Shown here piece by piece: positions 6,101-13,046 of a stretch of DNA of 14,635 nt (its first letter is position 1; every line of letters begins with the position of its first letter). The notes below the pieces were generated by a model, which was not told the origin of the DNA, ran no database searches, and saw only the letters and a program-made list of their open reading frames with translations. The position numbers and the translations under genes are program-made. This stretch comes from SZUA-365 sp964635845 (lineage in GTDB: Bacteria > Bacteroidota > Ignavibacteria > SZUA-365), in assembly GCA_964635845.1 (NCBI GenBank), contig CAZWNO010000100.1:1-14635 (forward strand), read 5' to 3'.

Positions 6101-7438
6101 GAGAAGTCCGTCGCTGGCATCGAGGTCCTGGATGGGCACGGAGAAAATGCCTCCGATGACGATGATCGTGCCGGCCTGCAGGTTGCTCCATAGCGGATCG
6201 TTGGAGAAGGTCACCACGCCGTAGGGATAGGTTCCGCCGCTCGTCGCATCGGCGAGGGACCACCCGCGCATGTCGAGTCCATCGGCGACGACGAACAGCT
6301 CGACGCCTTCATCCGTGCCGATGTTGCCGTAGGCATTGAAGTATTCGTTGACGACGACGCTCGGCATGGGCGGAGGATCGTTTTCGAGAATCGTCAGCGT
6401 ATGCGTCGCCTGCGCGCCGATGGATGCGCTGCTGCCGCCCGTGACATTCTGCAGGGCGAAGACGAAATCCTCGTTGCCTTCGAAGGCCGCGTCGTCGACC
6501 AGCGTGAGGCTGATGGACTGGTCCGCGCTGCTGCCGGCGGGGAAGGTGAGTGTCTGGGTCGCGTATGCAGGAGAATTATCGGACCCGTTTGTCGCCGATC
6601 CGCCGGTGAGGACGACGTCGACCGTGGTCGCGGTCGACGCTGAAGGATTCGCTATGCTGACATTGACCGAGACTGTGCCCGCGCCTTCACTGAAGGACGA
6701 GGTCGTGCTGCCGAACTCGACGATCGTGGGAGCGGCCGCGCCGAAAGCGGTGACGGAGAAATCATCTATCGCGAGGCCGTGATCCGATCCCGAGTGATCC
6801 GGGTCGTACCAGCGCAGCATGATCTCATCGCCCGGACTCAGCGCGACCGAGAGCACCGTCGCGAGCGCGACCTGGTTGGCGGGCAAATTGCCGTCGCGGG
6901 CACCGGTCGTGCCGCTGATGATCGGACTTGTGAAATCGAGCGCCGAGACGCCGGTCCAGGTTCCCGTGGTCAGGCTCGTCAGAGCCGTCCCTGTCTGGTA
7001 GGAGAACGTGACGGTCTGCGCAGCGGCCGTGCCGGAGTAGCGCCACTGCTCGCCGGTATAGCTGATTGAAAGGGAAGTGATCGTCCCTCCGGTATTATTC
7101 ACGAGTCGCACGCCCCAGTACAGGTGGCCGACCGCGGCGTTGCCTGATCCCACCGAGCCGAGCGCGCGTTCGGTCGACGACGCCGCGCCGAAACTGTAGA
7201 GCGCGCCGCTGTTGCTGCTCCCCGTCCCGGCGACGATCAGGTCGCCAGTGCCGGTGCGCGCATGATACCAGCCCGGGATCGTGCTGTTGCTGACGAAGCT
7301 CGCCGAGCCGGTGTTGATGAGTGTGTTGAAGTCCTGCGTGAATGGCGTACTCAGAGCTGTCACAGAAACCTGTGCCGATGCGTTCGCCGCGCAGATCAGC
7401 CCGAACGCTACTGCGAGATTCAGGATCATTCGTTGCAT
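3158..7438 (-). CDS. Multidomain T9SS-secreted surface/extracellular protein
   Basis: Product of 1426 residues. The start at 7438 gives a Sec signal (residues 1-22, cleavage at ASA|Q) with AAGGG 8 bases upstream; the frame is open 96 codons further but would bury the signal. Domain order is inferred from motifs. An N-terminal beta-sandwich (about 24-232) ends in AIDDFSVTAF. A Calx-beta domain (about 236-355) has the features FSEGAGTVSV, DDAAFEGNEDF and ILENDPP. A lamin-tail-like domain (about 359-495) contains VVVNEYFNA and a GWSLAD segment. A long beta-rich stretch follows (about 570-870). Two BACON/Ig-like repeats (about 877-980 and 982-1090) come next, then an FN3-like domain (about 1240-1325). 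The C-terminal T9SS type A sorting domain (about 1338-1426) has NAPNPAS, ALYDATGREV and GLTPGMYFYRL. It is likely exported across both membranes and attached or released; its ligand is unknown. I see no catalytic motif. Confidence 0.88.
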   Translation of the reverse strand: MQRMILNLAVAFGLICAANASAQVSVTALSTPFTQDFNTLINTGSASFVSNSTIPGWYHARTGTGDLIVAGTGSSNSGALYSFGAASSTERALGSVGSGNAAVGHLYWGVRLVNNTGGTITSLSISYTGEQWRYSGTAAAQTVTFSYQTGTALTSLTTGTWTGVSALDFTSPIISGTTGARDGNLPANQVALATVLSVALSPGDEIMLRWYDPDHSGSDHGLAIDDFSVTAFGAAAPTIVEFGSTTSSFSEGAGTVSVNVSIANPSASTATTVDVVLTGGSATNGSDNSPAYATQTLTFPAGSSADQSISLTLVDDAAFEGNEDFVFALQNVTGGSSASIGAQATHTLTILENDPPPMPSVVVNEYFNAYGNIGTDEGVELFVVADGLDMRGWSLADATSGGTYPYGVVTFSNDPLWSNLQAGTIIVIGGIFSVPIQDLDASDGLLRVQAPANGSSNQYFTHSGNALSFAGSSDALAIRDAGANFIHGLAHGANNQDTFPAGLFGWKSGSLASTESLGFTRSGAPMLYTDFLIDTYAAVVTPSLGEANDADGNREYLRSIRSRTVTASRSLTGTFFWTVRVMNGATLTPAAPLTITNLLSIENGTVNENGAGLIIDGAGNAQNGTGAGDLVVGDGIPGDAVMLLPQSFPVVTGGVDVNSSDATVHYNGAAAQTVMPAGYFNLTLSNGGQAQPKTVTGAVTVNGALTINSTAWLYVEDPQVIILGEYGSYVNNGRFFGDIRSTRMFFGGTENFGGIGITLVGEQIVSAKAAVPGSVTVTMSSGEYIWVGDLPSILRYYTIEDEYPDMMPVTMIVDYAQQDLNGQIEANLQLHKSSDAGATWNTRTSTLNTSTNTLTLDLNDIDGLWTMHANPPQGMIMTDPVALTFEAEENGPLPATQDVDVWNAYADGSIIDWTATSSTIELPAWLSLTPSPATGHNAGSFTVSVTRSDLAPGWHYGSIVVSDPHASNDPVTIPVSYRVYEPRKISIGTDTLRIKVTYKRVAVATSIPVINGGEAFGPGVIAWNASTTTPWLTMTNGSGLEGDAFTLQIAALTKLAGTYTGELVITGTNSVTGEPIVNSPLTIPVVLEVEPWDQVVHSVSSLPMGSSVSFFNPLGQIIAKLEVTAGTMQSFTMRLMPYGLPRNIQRLRYAYRHYIISASGSYISNLTLYYTLSELGQTGITDPGMLRLWRQVPNMFVWTPFPGYATPVAQSVTGTGLGDLNGIWAMAYPFMPGQFIINAKANWIAEDRAELQWSDAKDISDLGYIVERSAAGSDEWQTVGIVPRNANGGYRFVDATASSKSWSYRLLSFDDEGNAWQSETVELSPMGILGNDVLSAMTFALEQNAPNPASLASGSAAVRFSLPAPAAIRLALYDATGREVSILSEGLHDAGVHSLRIPLAGLTPGMYFYRLSSSLGTLTRAMVVVR

Positions 7439-7482
7439 TGTTCTACCCTTCGGCTGTCGAAAACTGAAGTATTTCCAATGTA

Positions 7483-7490
7483 CAAATGTA
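7483..7490 (-). promoter_or_regulatory. TAnnTTTG element of the large T9SS gene
   Basis: TACATTTG on the minus strand (7490 to 7483) lies 45 bases upstream of the ATG at 7438, which would give a leader of roughly 40 bases. No clear -33 TTTG at the usual spacing. The element is embedded in the inverted repeat GTACA-N2-TGTAC (7480-7491), which could be a regulator site. Confidence 0.5.
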
Positions 7491-7617
7491 CGGAATTCCC
7501 GAAAAAAGGAATACTGCACAAGGAAAAACGGGCACGGGCCTGGGACAGGCGCGCACCAGCGCCCCGTCTCCGCGCAGGCGAACGAGGACAGCCGCGGGCT
7601 AGATCTTGATTTTTTCG

Positions 7618-7637
7618 ACTTGACATTCCGATCAAGT
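7618..7637. promoter_or_regulatory. Inverted repeat overlapping the tldD -35 box (candidate operator)
   Basis: ACTTGA (7618-7623) and TCAAGT (7632-7637) are exact complements separated by 8 bases. The left arm covers most of the -35 hexamer and the right arm lies in the spacer, so a dimeric protein bound here would block RNA polymerase. The regulator is not identifiable from the window. Confidence 0.45.
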
Positions 7638-7648
7638 ACTCTTATACT
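7620..7648 (+). promoter_or_regulatory. Sigma70-like promoter of the tldD-tldE operon
   Basis: TTGACA (7620-7625), a 17-base spacer, then TATACT (7643-7648): a perfect -35, a -10 with one mismatch, and the optimal spacing. Transcription would begin near 7655, leaving a leader of about 130 bases before the ATG at 7784. It differs in type from the TAnnTTTG elements seen before other genes in this window. Confidence 0.7.
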
Positions 7649-7783
7649 AGACGAATATGTATCGCCTGTGTCGAGAACGAGAGGAATACCGCTCACCCGC
7701 GGTCGTGACGGAGGACGTCCGGCCAAGGGGGAAGTGAGCCATTCATGAATTCACGTTGATCATCTTTTCAAAGAGGAGGTTCG

Positions 7784-9520
7784 ATGGATTCGAAACATCG
7801 CCTGGGGATCATCCTGCCTTTCGTCGTGCTGATGCTGGCGGCAGCGCCGCCGCTCGCGGCGCAACAGGATGCCCTGCTCGATATCATGTCAAAGGAAATC
7901 CAGCGCGAGATGTCCGTGCTGAAACAACAGGATCCCGCCGCGTATTTCCTTTCCTATCGCATCACCGAGATCTGGTCGACCACGGTCTCTGCATCGCTCG
8001 GGGCGGTCAAGGAGAGCGACGACAGCCACCGTCGTCAGCTCACCGTCCAGCTCCGCGTCGGCGACTATGAGATGGACAACACGCGGGAAATACGGGGCAG
8101 CGAGGGTTTCGATTTCGAATTCCCGCAGTTCACCGCCGTGCCGATCGAGCAAGACGAGGTCGCGATCCGGCTCGTGTTGTGGAATGCGACCAACCAGCAG
8201 TACCGGAGCGCCGCGAAGAAGTACCAGGCCGTGCGCGTGAACACGGCGGTCAAGGTCGAGGCGGAGGACAAATCCGCCGATTTCGCGAAGGTGAAGTCTC
8301 CCTCGAAACACATCGATCCACCGCTGGACGGCGCGTCGCTCCGTCCCGACCGCAGGATGTGGGAGGAAAAGCTCAAAGGGTATTCGCGCGCATTCCTGGA
8401 ATGCGAGCACATCTTTGACGGCGAGGCGTCGATGACGTTCTCGGCGGAACGCAGGCGCCTCGTCACGAGCGAGGGCGGCGCGGTCGCGGAAAATCGTGTC
8501 GCGACGCGCGTGATGCTCAACGCCACGATCAAATGCGCCGACGGCATGGAACTCCCACTGCACCGCAGCTATTTCGCCTACGATCCGAAGGATCTTCCCA
8601 CCGACGATGCTATCCTTGCGGACGTCAGGGAAATGGTCGCCACTCTCCGCGCGATGCGCGAAGCCCCTGTGACCGAACCCTTCACTGGTCCCGCGCTGCT
8701 CTCCGGTGAGGCCTCCGGTGTGTTCCTCCACGAGATCTTCGGCCACCGGATCGAAGGGCACCGCCAGAAGCAGGAGACGGAAGGACAGACCTTCAAGAAG
8801 AAGGAAGGCCTGCCGGTGCTGCCCGAACACATGAGCGTGATCTTCGATCCGTCCCGGAAACGCGACGGTGCGCAGGACCTCAACGGCTACTACATGTACG
8901 ACGACGAGGGGGTCCGCGGCACGAGTGTGAATGTTGTGGAAAAAGGGATCCTGAAAGATTTTTTACTCAACAGGACGCCCTTCGAGAAGCATCCGTCGTC
9001 GAACGGTCACGGCCGCGCGCAGACCGGATATCAGCCGGTCTCACGGCAGTCCAATCTCATCGTCACCACGACCCAGCCCCGCAGCGACGAGGAACTCCGC
9101 GCGATGCTCCGCAAGGAATGCACGAAGCAGGGGAAGGAGTACGGTCTGTATTTCAAGGAAGTGACGGGCGGCTTCACCATGACCGGCCGCTATTCGCCGA
9201 ATGCGTTCAACGTGACTCCGACCGAGGTGTACCGGGTCTACGCCGACGGCCGGCCCGATGAATTGGTCCGCGGCGTGGATCTTGTCGGCACGCCCCTGGT
9301 CATGTTTTCGAATATCACCGAAGCGGGGACATCCACCGAAATCTTCACCGGATACTGCGGTGCGGAGTCGGGCAGCGTGCCCGTCTCGGCCGTCTCGCCC
9401 GCGCTGCTGATTTCCCAGATCGAAGTGCAGAAGAAGGACAAGTCACAGGAGCGCGCGCCGCTGCTGCCGCGTCCCGATCGCGATCCCGACACGCCGCAGC
9501 CCGCGGAACGAACCAATTAA
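7784..9520 (+). CDS. Exported TldD-family zinc metallopeptidase
   Basis: Product of 578 residues. It starts at an ATG 4 bases after AGGAGG. A Sec signal covers residues 1-26 (hydrophobic core, APPLAA|QQ), unlike cytosolic E. coli TldD, and there is no lipobox and no T9SS tail, so a periplasmic location is likely. The TldD active-site motif is intact: HEIFGH at 316-321 (His316, Glu317, His321), followed by RIEGH, with a downstream Cys525 in FTGYCGAESG where family members place the third metal ligand. The TGPALLSGEASG lead-in and the GxTxSRYSPN-like segment (462-473) also fit the family. The last ~30 residues are charged and Pro-rich, probably disordered. It is co-transcribed with the TldE-like gene 31 bases downstream. 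By analogy with TldD/TldE it should be the catalytic partner that trims unfolded or leader peptides; the substrate is unknown. Confidence 0.9.
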   Translation: MDSKHRLGIILPFVVLMLAAAPPLAAQQDALLDIMSKEIQREMSVLKQQDPAAYFLSYRITEIWSTTVSASLGAVKESDDSHRRQLTVQLRVGDYEMDNTREIRGSEGFDFEFPQFTAVPIEQDEVAIRLVLWNATNQQYRSAAKKYQAVRVNTAVKVEAEDKSADFAKVKSPSKHIDPPLDGASLRPDRRMWEEKLKGYSRAFLECEHIFDGEASMTFSAERRRLVTSEGGAVAENRVATRVMLNATIKCADGMELPLHRSYFAYDPKDLPTDDAILADVREMVATLRAMREAPVTEPFTGPALLSGEASGVFLHEIFGHRIEGHRQKQETEGQTFKKKEGLPVLPEHMSVIFDPSRKRDGAQDLNGYYMYDDEGVRGTSVNVVEKGILKDFLLNRTPFEKHPSSNGHGRAQTGYQPVSRQSNLIVTTTQPRSDEELRAMLRKECTKQGKEYGLYFKEVTGGFTMTGRYSPNAFNVTPTEVYRVYADGRPDELVRGVDLVGTPLVMFSNITEAGTSTEIFTGYCGAESGSVPVSAVSPALLISQIEVQKKDKSQERAPLLPRPDRDPDTPQPAERTN

Positions 9521-9551
9521 CGCGTCGACAATCAGCAAGGAGCGAACACAC

Positions 9552-11396
9552 ATGCGAAAGATCATCATCGCGATTTTCGCGCTTCTCGTCGGCGCGACGG
9601 GCACGTACACAGGCATGGCGCAGGACAGCGAACCTGTCATGCTCCGGGCAATGAAGGACGAGCTTCAGAGAAACATCAAGCGGCTGTCGCTCGAGGGCGT
9701 CAGCGCGCCGTTTTTCATCAGCTACCAGGTGAAGGACCTGCGCACCGTTTCCATCCAGGCGGTCGCGGGCGCGGTCACCATCTTCGACACCTCGCGCAGC
9801 CGGCGGCATGCCGTGCGCGTGCTCGTCGGGGATCACAAGCAGACACAGGAACATTTCTTCAGCTCCGACCTCGGTTTCTCCTACGAGGATTACGCGGCGT
9901 CCATGCCGCTCGAAGACGACTATGACGCCATACGCCGCGAGCTGTGGCTGAGCACCGATCGCAGCTACAAGAAACAGACGGAGGCGCTCGAGAAGAAACG
10001 CGCCGCGCTGCGGCAGCAGCAGACTCCGGAGGAATACAAGGATGTCGCGGATTTCGCATCCGCCACCCCCGTCGTAAGCCTCGAGGAGGAGAGTGCGGTT
10101 GCGTGCGATGTCGGCGCGTGGAAGGAGCGCGTCCGCACGCTGTCGGCGCTGTTCAAACAGACGCCGGACATCTACACTTCGAACCTGCAGTTTTCCTTCC
10201 ATCGCATGATGGTGTATTTCGTCAACAGCGAAGGGACGGTGGTCATGGTGCCGCGGACACTCGCGACCATCGTGGCGACCGCAGGGACGCAGGCGGAGGA
10301 CGGAGAGCCGCTGATGGACTTCGTATTCCACGAGGCGGTCACGCCGGATGGATTGCCGGACGTCGCCACGCTCGAAACCGAGTTGCGCGGCATGACCACC
10401 CGCCTGCTCGAACGCCGGTCCACCGTTGCGATGGACGGATCGTATACCGGTCCCGTGCTGTTCGAGGACCAGGCTGTCGCGGAACTCGTCATGCGGATCT
10501 ATCTCGGGGACGAGGGACTGATAGCCTCGCGTATGCCGGTGCTCGAGGGAATGATGTCGATGATGGCCTCGCAGATGCAGAAGCGGAATCTCCGCGACAA
10601 GGTCGGCAAGCGCGTGCTTCCGCAGGAATGGACGATCGCCAGCACTCCGGCGGTCAAGGATTTCGAAGGCAGGCAGCTGACCGGTGCATTCGGCATTGAT
10701 GCGGAAGGCGTCCGTCCCACCGGGAAACTGCTGCTGGTGGATGCGGGCAATGTCGCCAGTCTCATCACCGACAGAACGCCGACGCCCGGTTTTCCGGCCT
10801 CGACCGGCCATCGCAGCCTCGGGATCATGGGCGACGACGGACTTTCTCCGGGCGTACTCGACGTCACCGTCTCCGATGGACCGGCTTCCAGCGAGATGAA
10901 AAAGCTGCTGTTCGAGCGCGCGACCGAAGAGGGCCTCGAACACGCGTACATCGTCCGCCGTATCCGGCCCGACGCCGTGGCGGCGCCCTCGATGGATGAC
11001 GACCTCATGGCCTCCTTCAGCATGTTCGGCATGGAGGGCGGCGGCGGATCGACGAAGTTCGGCGACGCGATCCAGATCGTCCGCGTGAATATCGCGGACG
11101 GAAAGGAGATTCCGATCCGGTCCGTGGAAATACTGAAACCGGGTGCGAGCGCGCTGCGGAAAATGACGGCGTGCACCGCGCGACAGGCATGGAACGGACT
11201 GCTCGAGGGTCAGAGCGCGATACCGGGTCTCGGAGCCATCTTCAGCTTCAGCCGTTCCATCGGCGGCGTGGCCGGCGGCGTGCCTGTATCGATGATCGTC
11301 CCGGGCGCCGTGCTCGTCGACGACATGGAGGTGCGCAAGGAGAAACGGCCGATCACGATGAAACCGCCGATCGTGCAGTCGCCGTTGGTCCGATGA
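9552..11396 (+). CDS. Exported TldE/PmbA-like partner, metal site lost
   Basis: Product of 614 residues. It follows tldD by 31 bases, with AAGGAG 9 bases before the ATG. A Sec signal covers about residues 1-23 (GMA|Q). It is paralogous to the upstream protein along its length: APFFISYQV and RHAVRVLVGD match AYFLSYRI and RQLTVQLRVGD, and YTGPVLF and GGVPVS match FTGPALL and GSVPVS. At the aligned active site His316, Glu317, His321 and Cys525 of the partner are replaced by Met314, Arg315, Gly319 and Ile570, so it cannot bind the catalytic metal in the same way. This mirrors the TldD/TldE split in which TldE is the non-catalytic subunit. Residues about 330-350 and 480-500 are Met/Gly-rich inserts. 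I infer a periplasmic heterodimer. A terminator follows at 11454-11488. Confidence 0.85.
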   Translation: MRKIIIAIFALLVGATGTYTGMAQDSEPVMLRAMKDELQRNIKRLSLEGVSAPFFISYQVKDLRTVSIQAVAGAVTIFDTSRSRRHAVRVLVGDHKQTQEHFFSSDLGFSYEDYAASMPLEDDYDAIRRELWLSTDRSYKKQTEALEKKRAALRQQQTPEEYKDVADFASATPVVSLEEESAVACDVGAWKERVRTLSALFKQTPDIYTSNLQFSFHRMMVYFVNSEGTVVMVPRTLATIVATAGTQAEDGEPLMDFVFHEAVTPDGLPDVATLETELRGMTTRLLERRSTVAMDGSYTGPVLFEDQAVAELVMRIYLGDEGLIASRMPVLEGMMSMMASQMQKRNLRDKVGKRVLPQEWTIASTPAVKDFEGRQLTGAFGIDAEGVRPTGKLLLVDAGNVASLITDRTPTPGFPASTGHRSLGIMGDDGLSPGVLDVTVSDGPASSEMKKLLFERATEEGLEHAYIVRRIRPDAVAAPSMDDDLMASFSMFGMEGGGGSTKFGDAIQIVRVNIADGKEIPIRSVEILKPGASALRKMTACTARQAWNGLLEGQSAIPGLGAIFSFSRSIGGVAGGVPVSMIVPGAVLVDDMEVRKEKRPITMKPPIVQSPLVR

Positions 11397-11404
11397 AGTG
11401 AAAA

Positions 11405-11460
11405 CTTCGTTGGTGATCGCCGCGTGTGCGTTCTCCCGCACGGCGATGCGTTGAACGAAG
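11405..11460 (+). other. Nested hairpin in the 3' region of the tldD-tldE mRNA
   Basis: CTTCGTT (11405-11411) can pair with AACGAAG (11454-11460). Inside it ATCGCCG (11416-11422) pairs with CGGCGAT (11441-11447), and TGCG pairs with CGCA around the loop TTCTCC. The arm 11454-11460 is shared with the terminator stem, so the two structures compete. Confidence 0.5.
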
Positions 11461-11488
11461 CGCCCCGCGATCGCGGGGCGTTTCGTTT
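11454..11488 (+). terminator. Terminator between convergent tldE-like and T9SS genes
   Basis: The 20-bp perfect palindrome CGCCCCGCGATCGCGGGGCG (11461-11480) is followed by TTTCGTTTAT. The stem can be extended by AACGAAG pairing with TTTCGTT (11454-11460 with 11481-11487). It lies 58 bases past the stop at 11396 and overlaps the stop codon of the minus-strand gene ending at 11487, so it may act in both directions, best on plus. Confidence 0.8.
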
Positions 11489-12893
11489 ATCGGAGTTTCA
11501 CATCCTGCATCTCGTTCCCCGCGTGCAGCAGCTTTCCGACCGTGCGGCGCCCGCCGCAGCGCACGACGACGAAATACATCCCGCGCGCGGCATGCCCGAG
11601 GTCGACGGACACTGCGCCACCGGAGACGTCATCCCGCGCGAAGATAGTCCGGCCGAACATGTCGACGATCTGAAGCGACGCGCCGTCCACTGCCGGCGTG
11701 ATGCCGATCGTGATGCGACCGCTCGAAGGATTCGGAGAGACGGACAGCGCGAAGTCCTGTACCGGTGCGGCGGGATGATCGACGCGGGTGGGAATGGGAG
11801 TGACGAGTTCGAGCAGTTCCGATGCGACCGTTCCCAGGTACACGCGTCCGTCGAGGATCGCGAGGCAGCGGCAGCTGTCCGGCACGCGGGCGATCCGTTC
11901 CCAGTCGATCAGGTCGCGCGTGCGTTTGACAAGGGTTCCGCCGCCGCCGTAGTCGACCAGCGCGTAGAGGTAGTCGCCGGCTATTGCGAGATCGTACGCC
12001 CACATCGAATCGTGCCATTCGGCGATCGCTCCGTCAAAGGTGAACACGCGGGACGAGCGGCCCGGCGCCCAGGCGCGGCAGACGAGTTTACCGGCGAATT
12101 CCTCCGGTTTCCATCCGAGGGCAGAGGGGAGCGCCGGGAAGAAATCGGGACCGTCGCCCCATTCCGTCCCGTTGAAGATTTTCGATGCCGGATGCAGTGT
12201 CCCATTGTAATCGCGGGCCTGTACATACAGTTTGCCGTTCAGTACGGCAGCGAAGTAATAGCGTGCGAAATCATCCGGACTCCCCGAGAGGGCGGTGTCC
12301 TGCTGCGCGATCCGCCACGTCGCTCCGCGGTTCGTGCTGTGGAAGACGGCAGCGCGCAGATTTTTCGAACCGACGATGAAAAGATCGCTGTCGCCCAGCG
12401 CCGCGACATCGTACGCATGGGTCGTGCTGCCGCAGTCGCGGTTTGACCACGCGCCGGAGGAATCGAGGAAGGCGAAGTCTCCCGGTTCGCCGTAGGATTT
12501 CCGGTCGATGGACGGCACGTACACGCAACCGCGGATCGTACGGAAAGCGTGGATTGCTTCGGTGTTCGCGGTCCACTCTCCGGTGAAGGTCCGCGTCGCG
12601 GGATCGAAGCCCATGATTGCGATCGGTCCCGTATTCGCGCCGTAATCTCCGTACCCCGCGTAGAGCTTCCCTTTCCACGGGAAGAGTGTCACGAGCATCC
12701 GTCCCGTCGCGGTGCTCTGCGCCGCCGCTCCGGGATGGACACCGACGAGAACCGTCGAATCGATCTGCGCGCGCAGGGGCGAGGCCTGCGGCGCGACGGC
12801 CGAAATCAGGGTAATGAGTAAAACAGCACGAAAACGTATCCGTAATTCCGATGATCCCGGGCGCCGCGATGCGCGGACGGTTCGGTGATTCAT
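11487..12893 (-). CDS. T9SS-secreted protein, probable beta-propeller
   Basis: Product of 468 residues. The ATG at 12893 is preceded by GGAGG at 5 bases and opens a Sec signal with a long basic n-region (about 1-43, core AVLLITLISAVA, cleavage near LRA|Q). The frame is open 46 codons further up. Residues about 48-365 show repeating strand units of the kind LYAGYGDYG, LFIVGSKN, STNRGATW, KLYVQARDY, YLYALVDYG and RVYLGTVAS. These resemble Kelch/BNR beta-propeller blades, including an Asp-box-like STNRGATW. Residues about 382-457 are a T9SS type A sorting domain: SVSPNPSSG, QIVDMFGRTIF, ARGMYFVVV and TVGKLLH. An 11-residue tail follows the sorting domain. It is presumably secreted or surface-attached; ligand and activity are not evident. 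A -10-like TATATT occurs at 12921-12916 on the minus strand. Confidence 0.85.
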   Translation of the reverse strand: MNHRTVRASRRPGSSELRIRFRAVLLITLISAVAPQASPLRAQIDSTVLVGVHPGAAAQSTATGRMLVTLFPWKGKLYAGYGDYGANTGPIAIMGFDPATRTFTGEWTANTEAIHAFRTIRGCVYVPSIDRKSYGEPGDFAFLDSSGAWSNRDCGSTTHAYDVAALGDSDLFIVGSKNLRAAVFHSTNRGATWRIAQQDTALSGSPDDFARYYFAAVLNGKLYVQARDYNGTLHPASKIFNGTEWGDGPDFFPALPSALGWKPEEFAGKLVCRAWAPGRSSRVFTFDGAIAEWHDSMWAYDLAIAGDYLYALVDYGGGGTLVKRTRDLIDWERIARVPDSCRCLAILDGRVYLGTVASELLELVTPIPTRVDHPAAPVQDFALSVSPNPSSGRITIGITPAVDGASLQIVDMFGRTIFARDDVSGGAVSVDLGHAARGMYFVVVRCGGRRTVGKLLHAGNEMQDVKLR

Positions 12894-13046
12894 GGCAGCC
12901 TCCGTTGTCGGGGACAATATACGGAATCCGCATCGCACCGCGACCTTGGGACGGAGCCGCGATGGAACCGGATACGCGGATCTTGGAAATGACCGGTCGG
13001 AAGTGGGATATTGATGGTCGGTTTTTGTCACTCTCAGGATGGAAGT

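Larger units (their letters stand above)
7439..7783. other. Divergent intergenic control region
   Basis: This 345-bp region separates the large T9SS gene (minus) from tldD (plus). It holds a TAnnTTTG element for the minus gene, a TTGACA/TATACT promoter with an overlapping inverted repeat for tldD, and a roughly 130-base tldD leader. Small palindromes are present: GGAATTCC (7492-7499) and ATTCATGAAT (7741-7750). GTACA and TGTAC arms overlap the minus -7 element (7480-7491). I found no small gene and no riboswitch I recognise; the frame that stays open across it on the plus strand is not protein-like. Confidence 0.7.

Noticed and set aside
3260..6193. A 977-codon open frame on the plus strand antisense to the large T9SS gene.
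   Set aside because: It is rich in Arg, His, Ala and Asp with no domain or signal, and lies entirely opposite a gene with a clear signal peptide and T9SS tail. Long antisense frames are expected in GC-rich genes.
7281..7748. A 155-codon plus-strand frame through the divergent control region.
   Set aside because: It begins inside the large T9SS gene on the wrong strand, crosses both promoters, and has no protein-like composition or ribosome site.
9345..11441. A 698-codon open frame on the minus strand opposite the TldE-like gene.
   Set aside because: Low-complexity Arg/His/Asp composition with no motif, and the plus strand has a signal peptide, ribosome site and paralogy to its neighbour.
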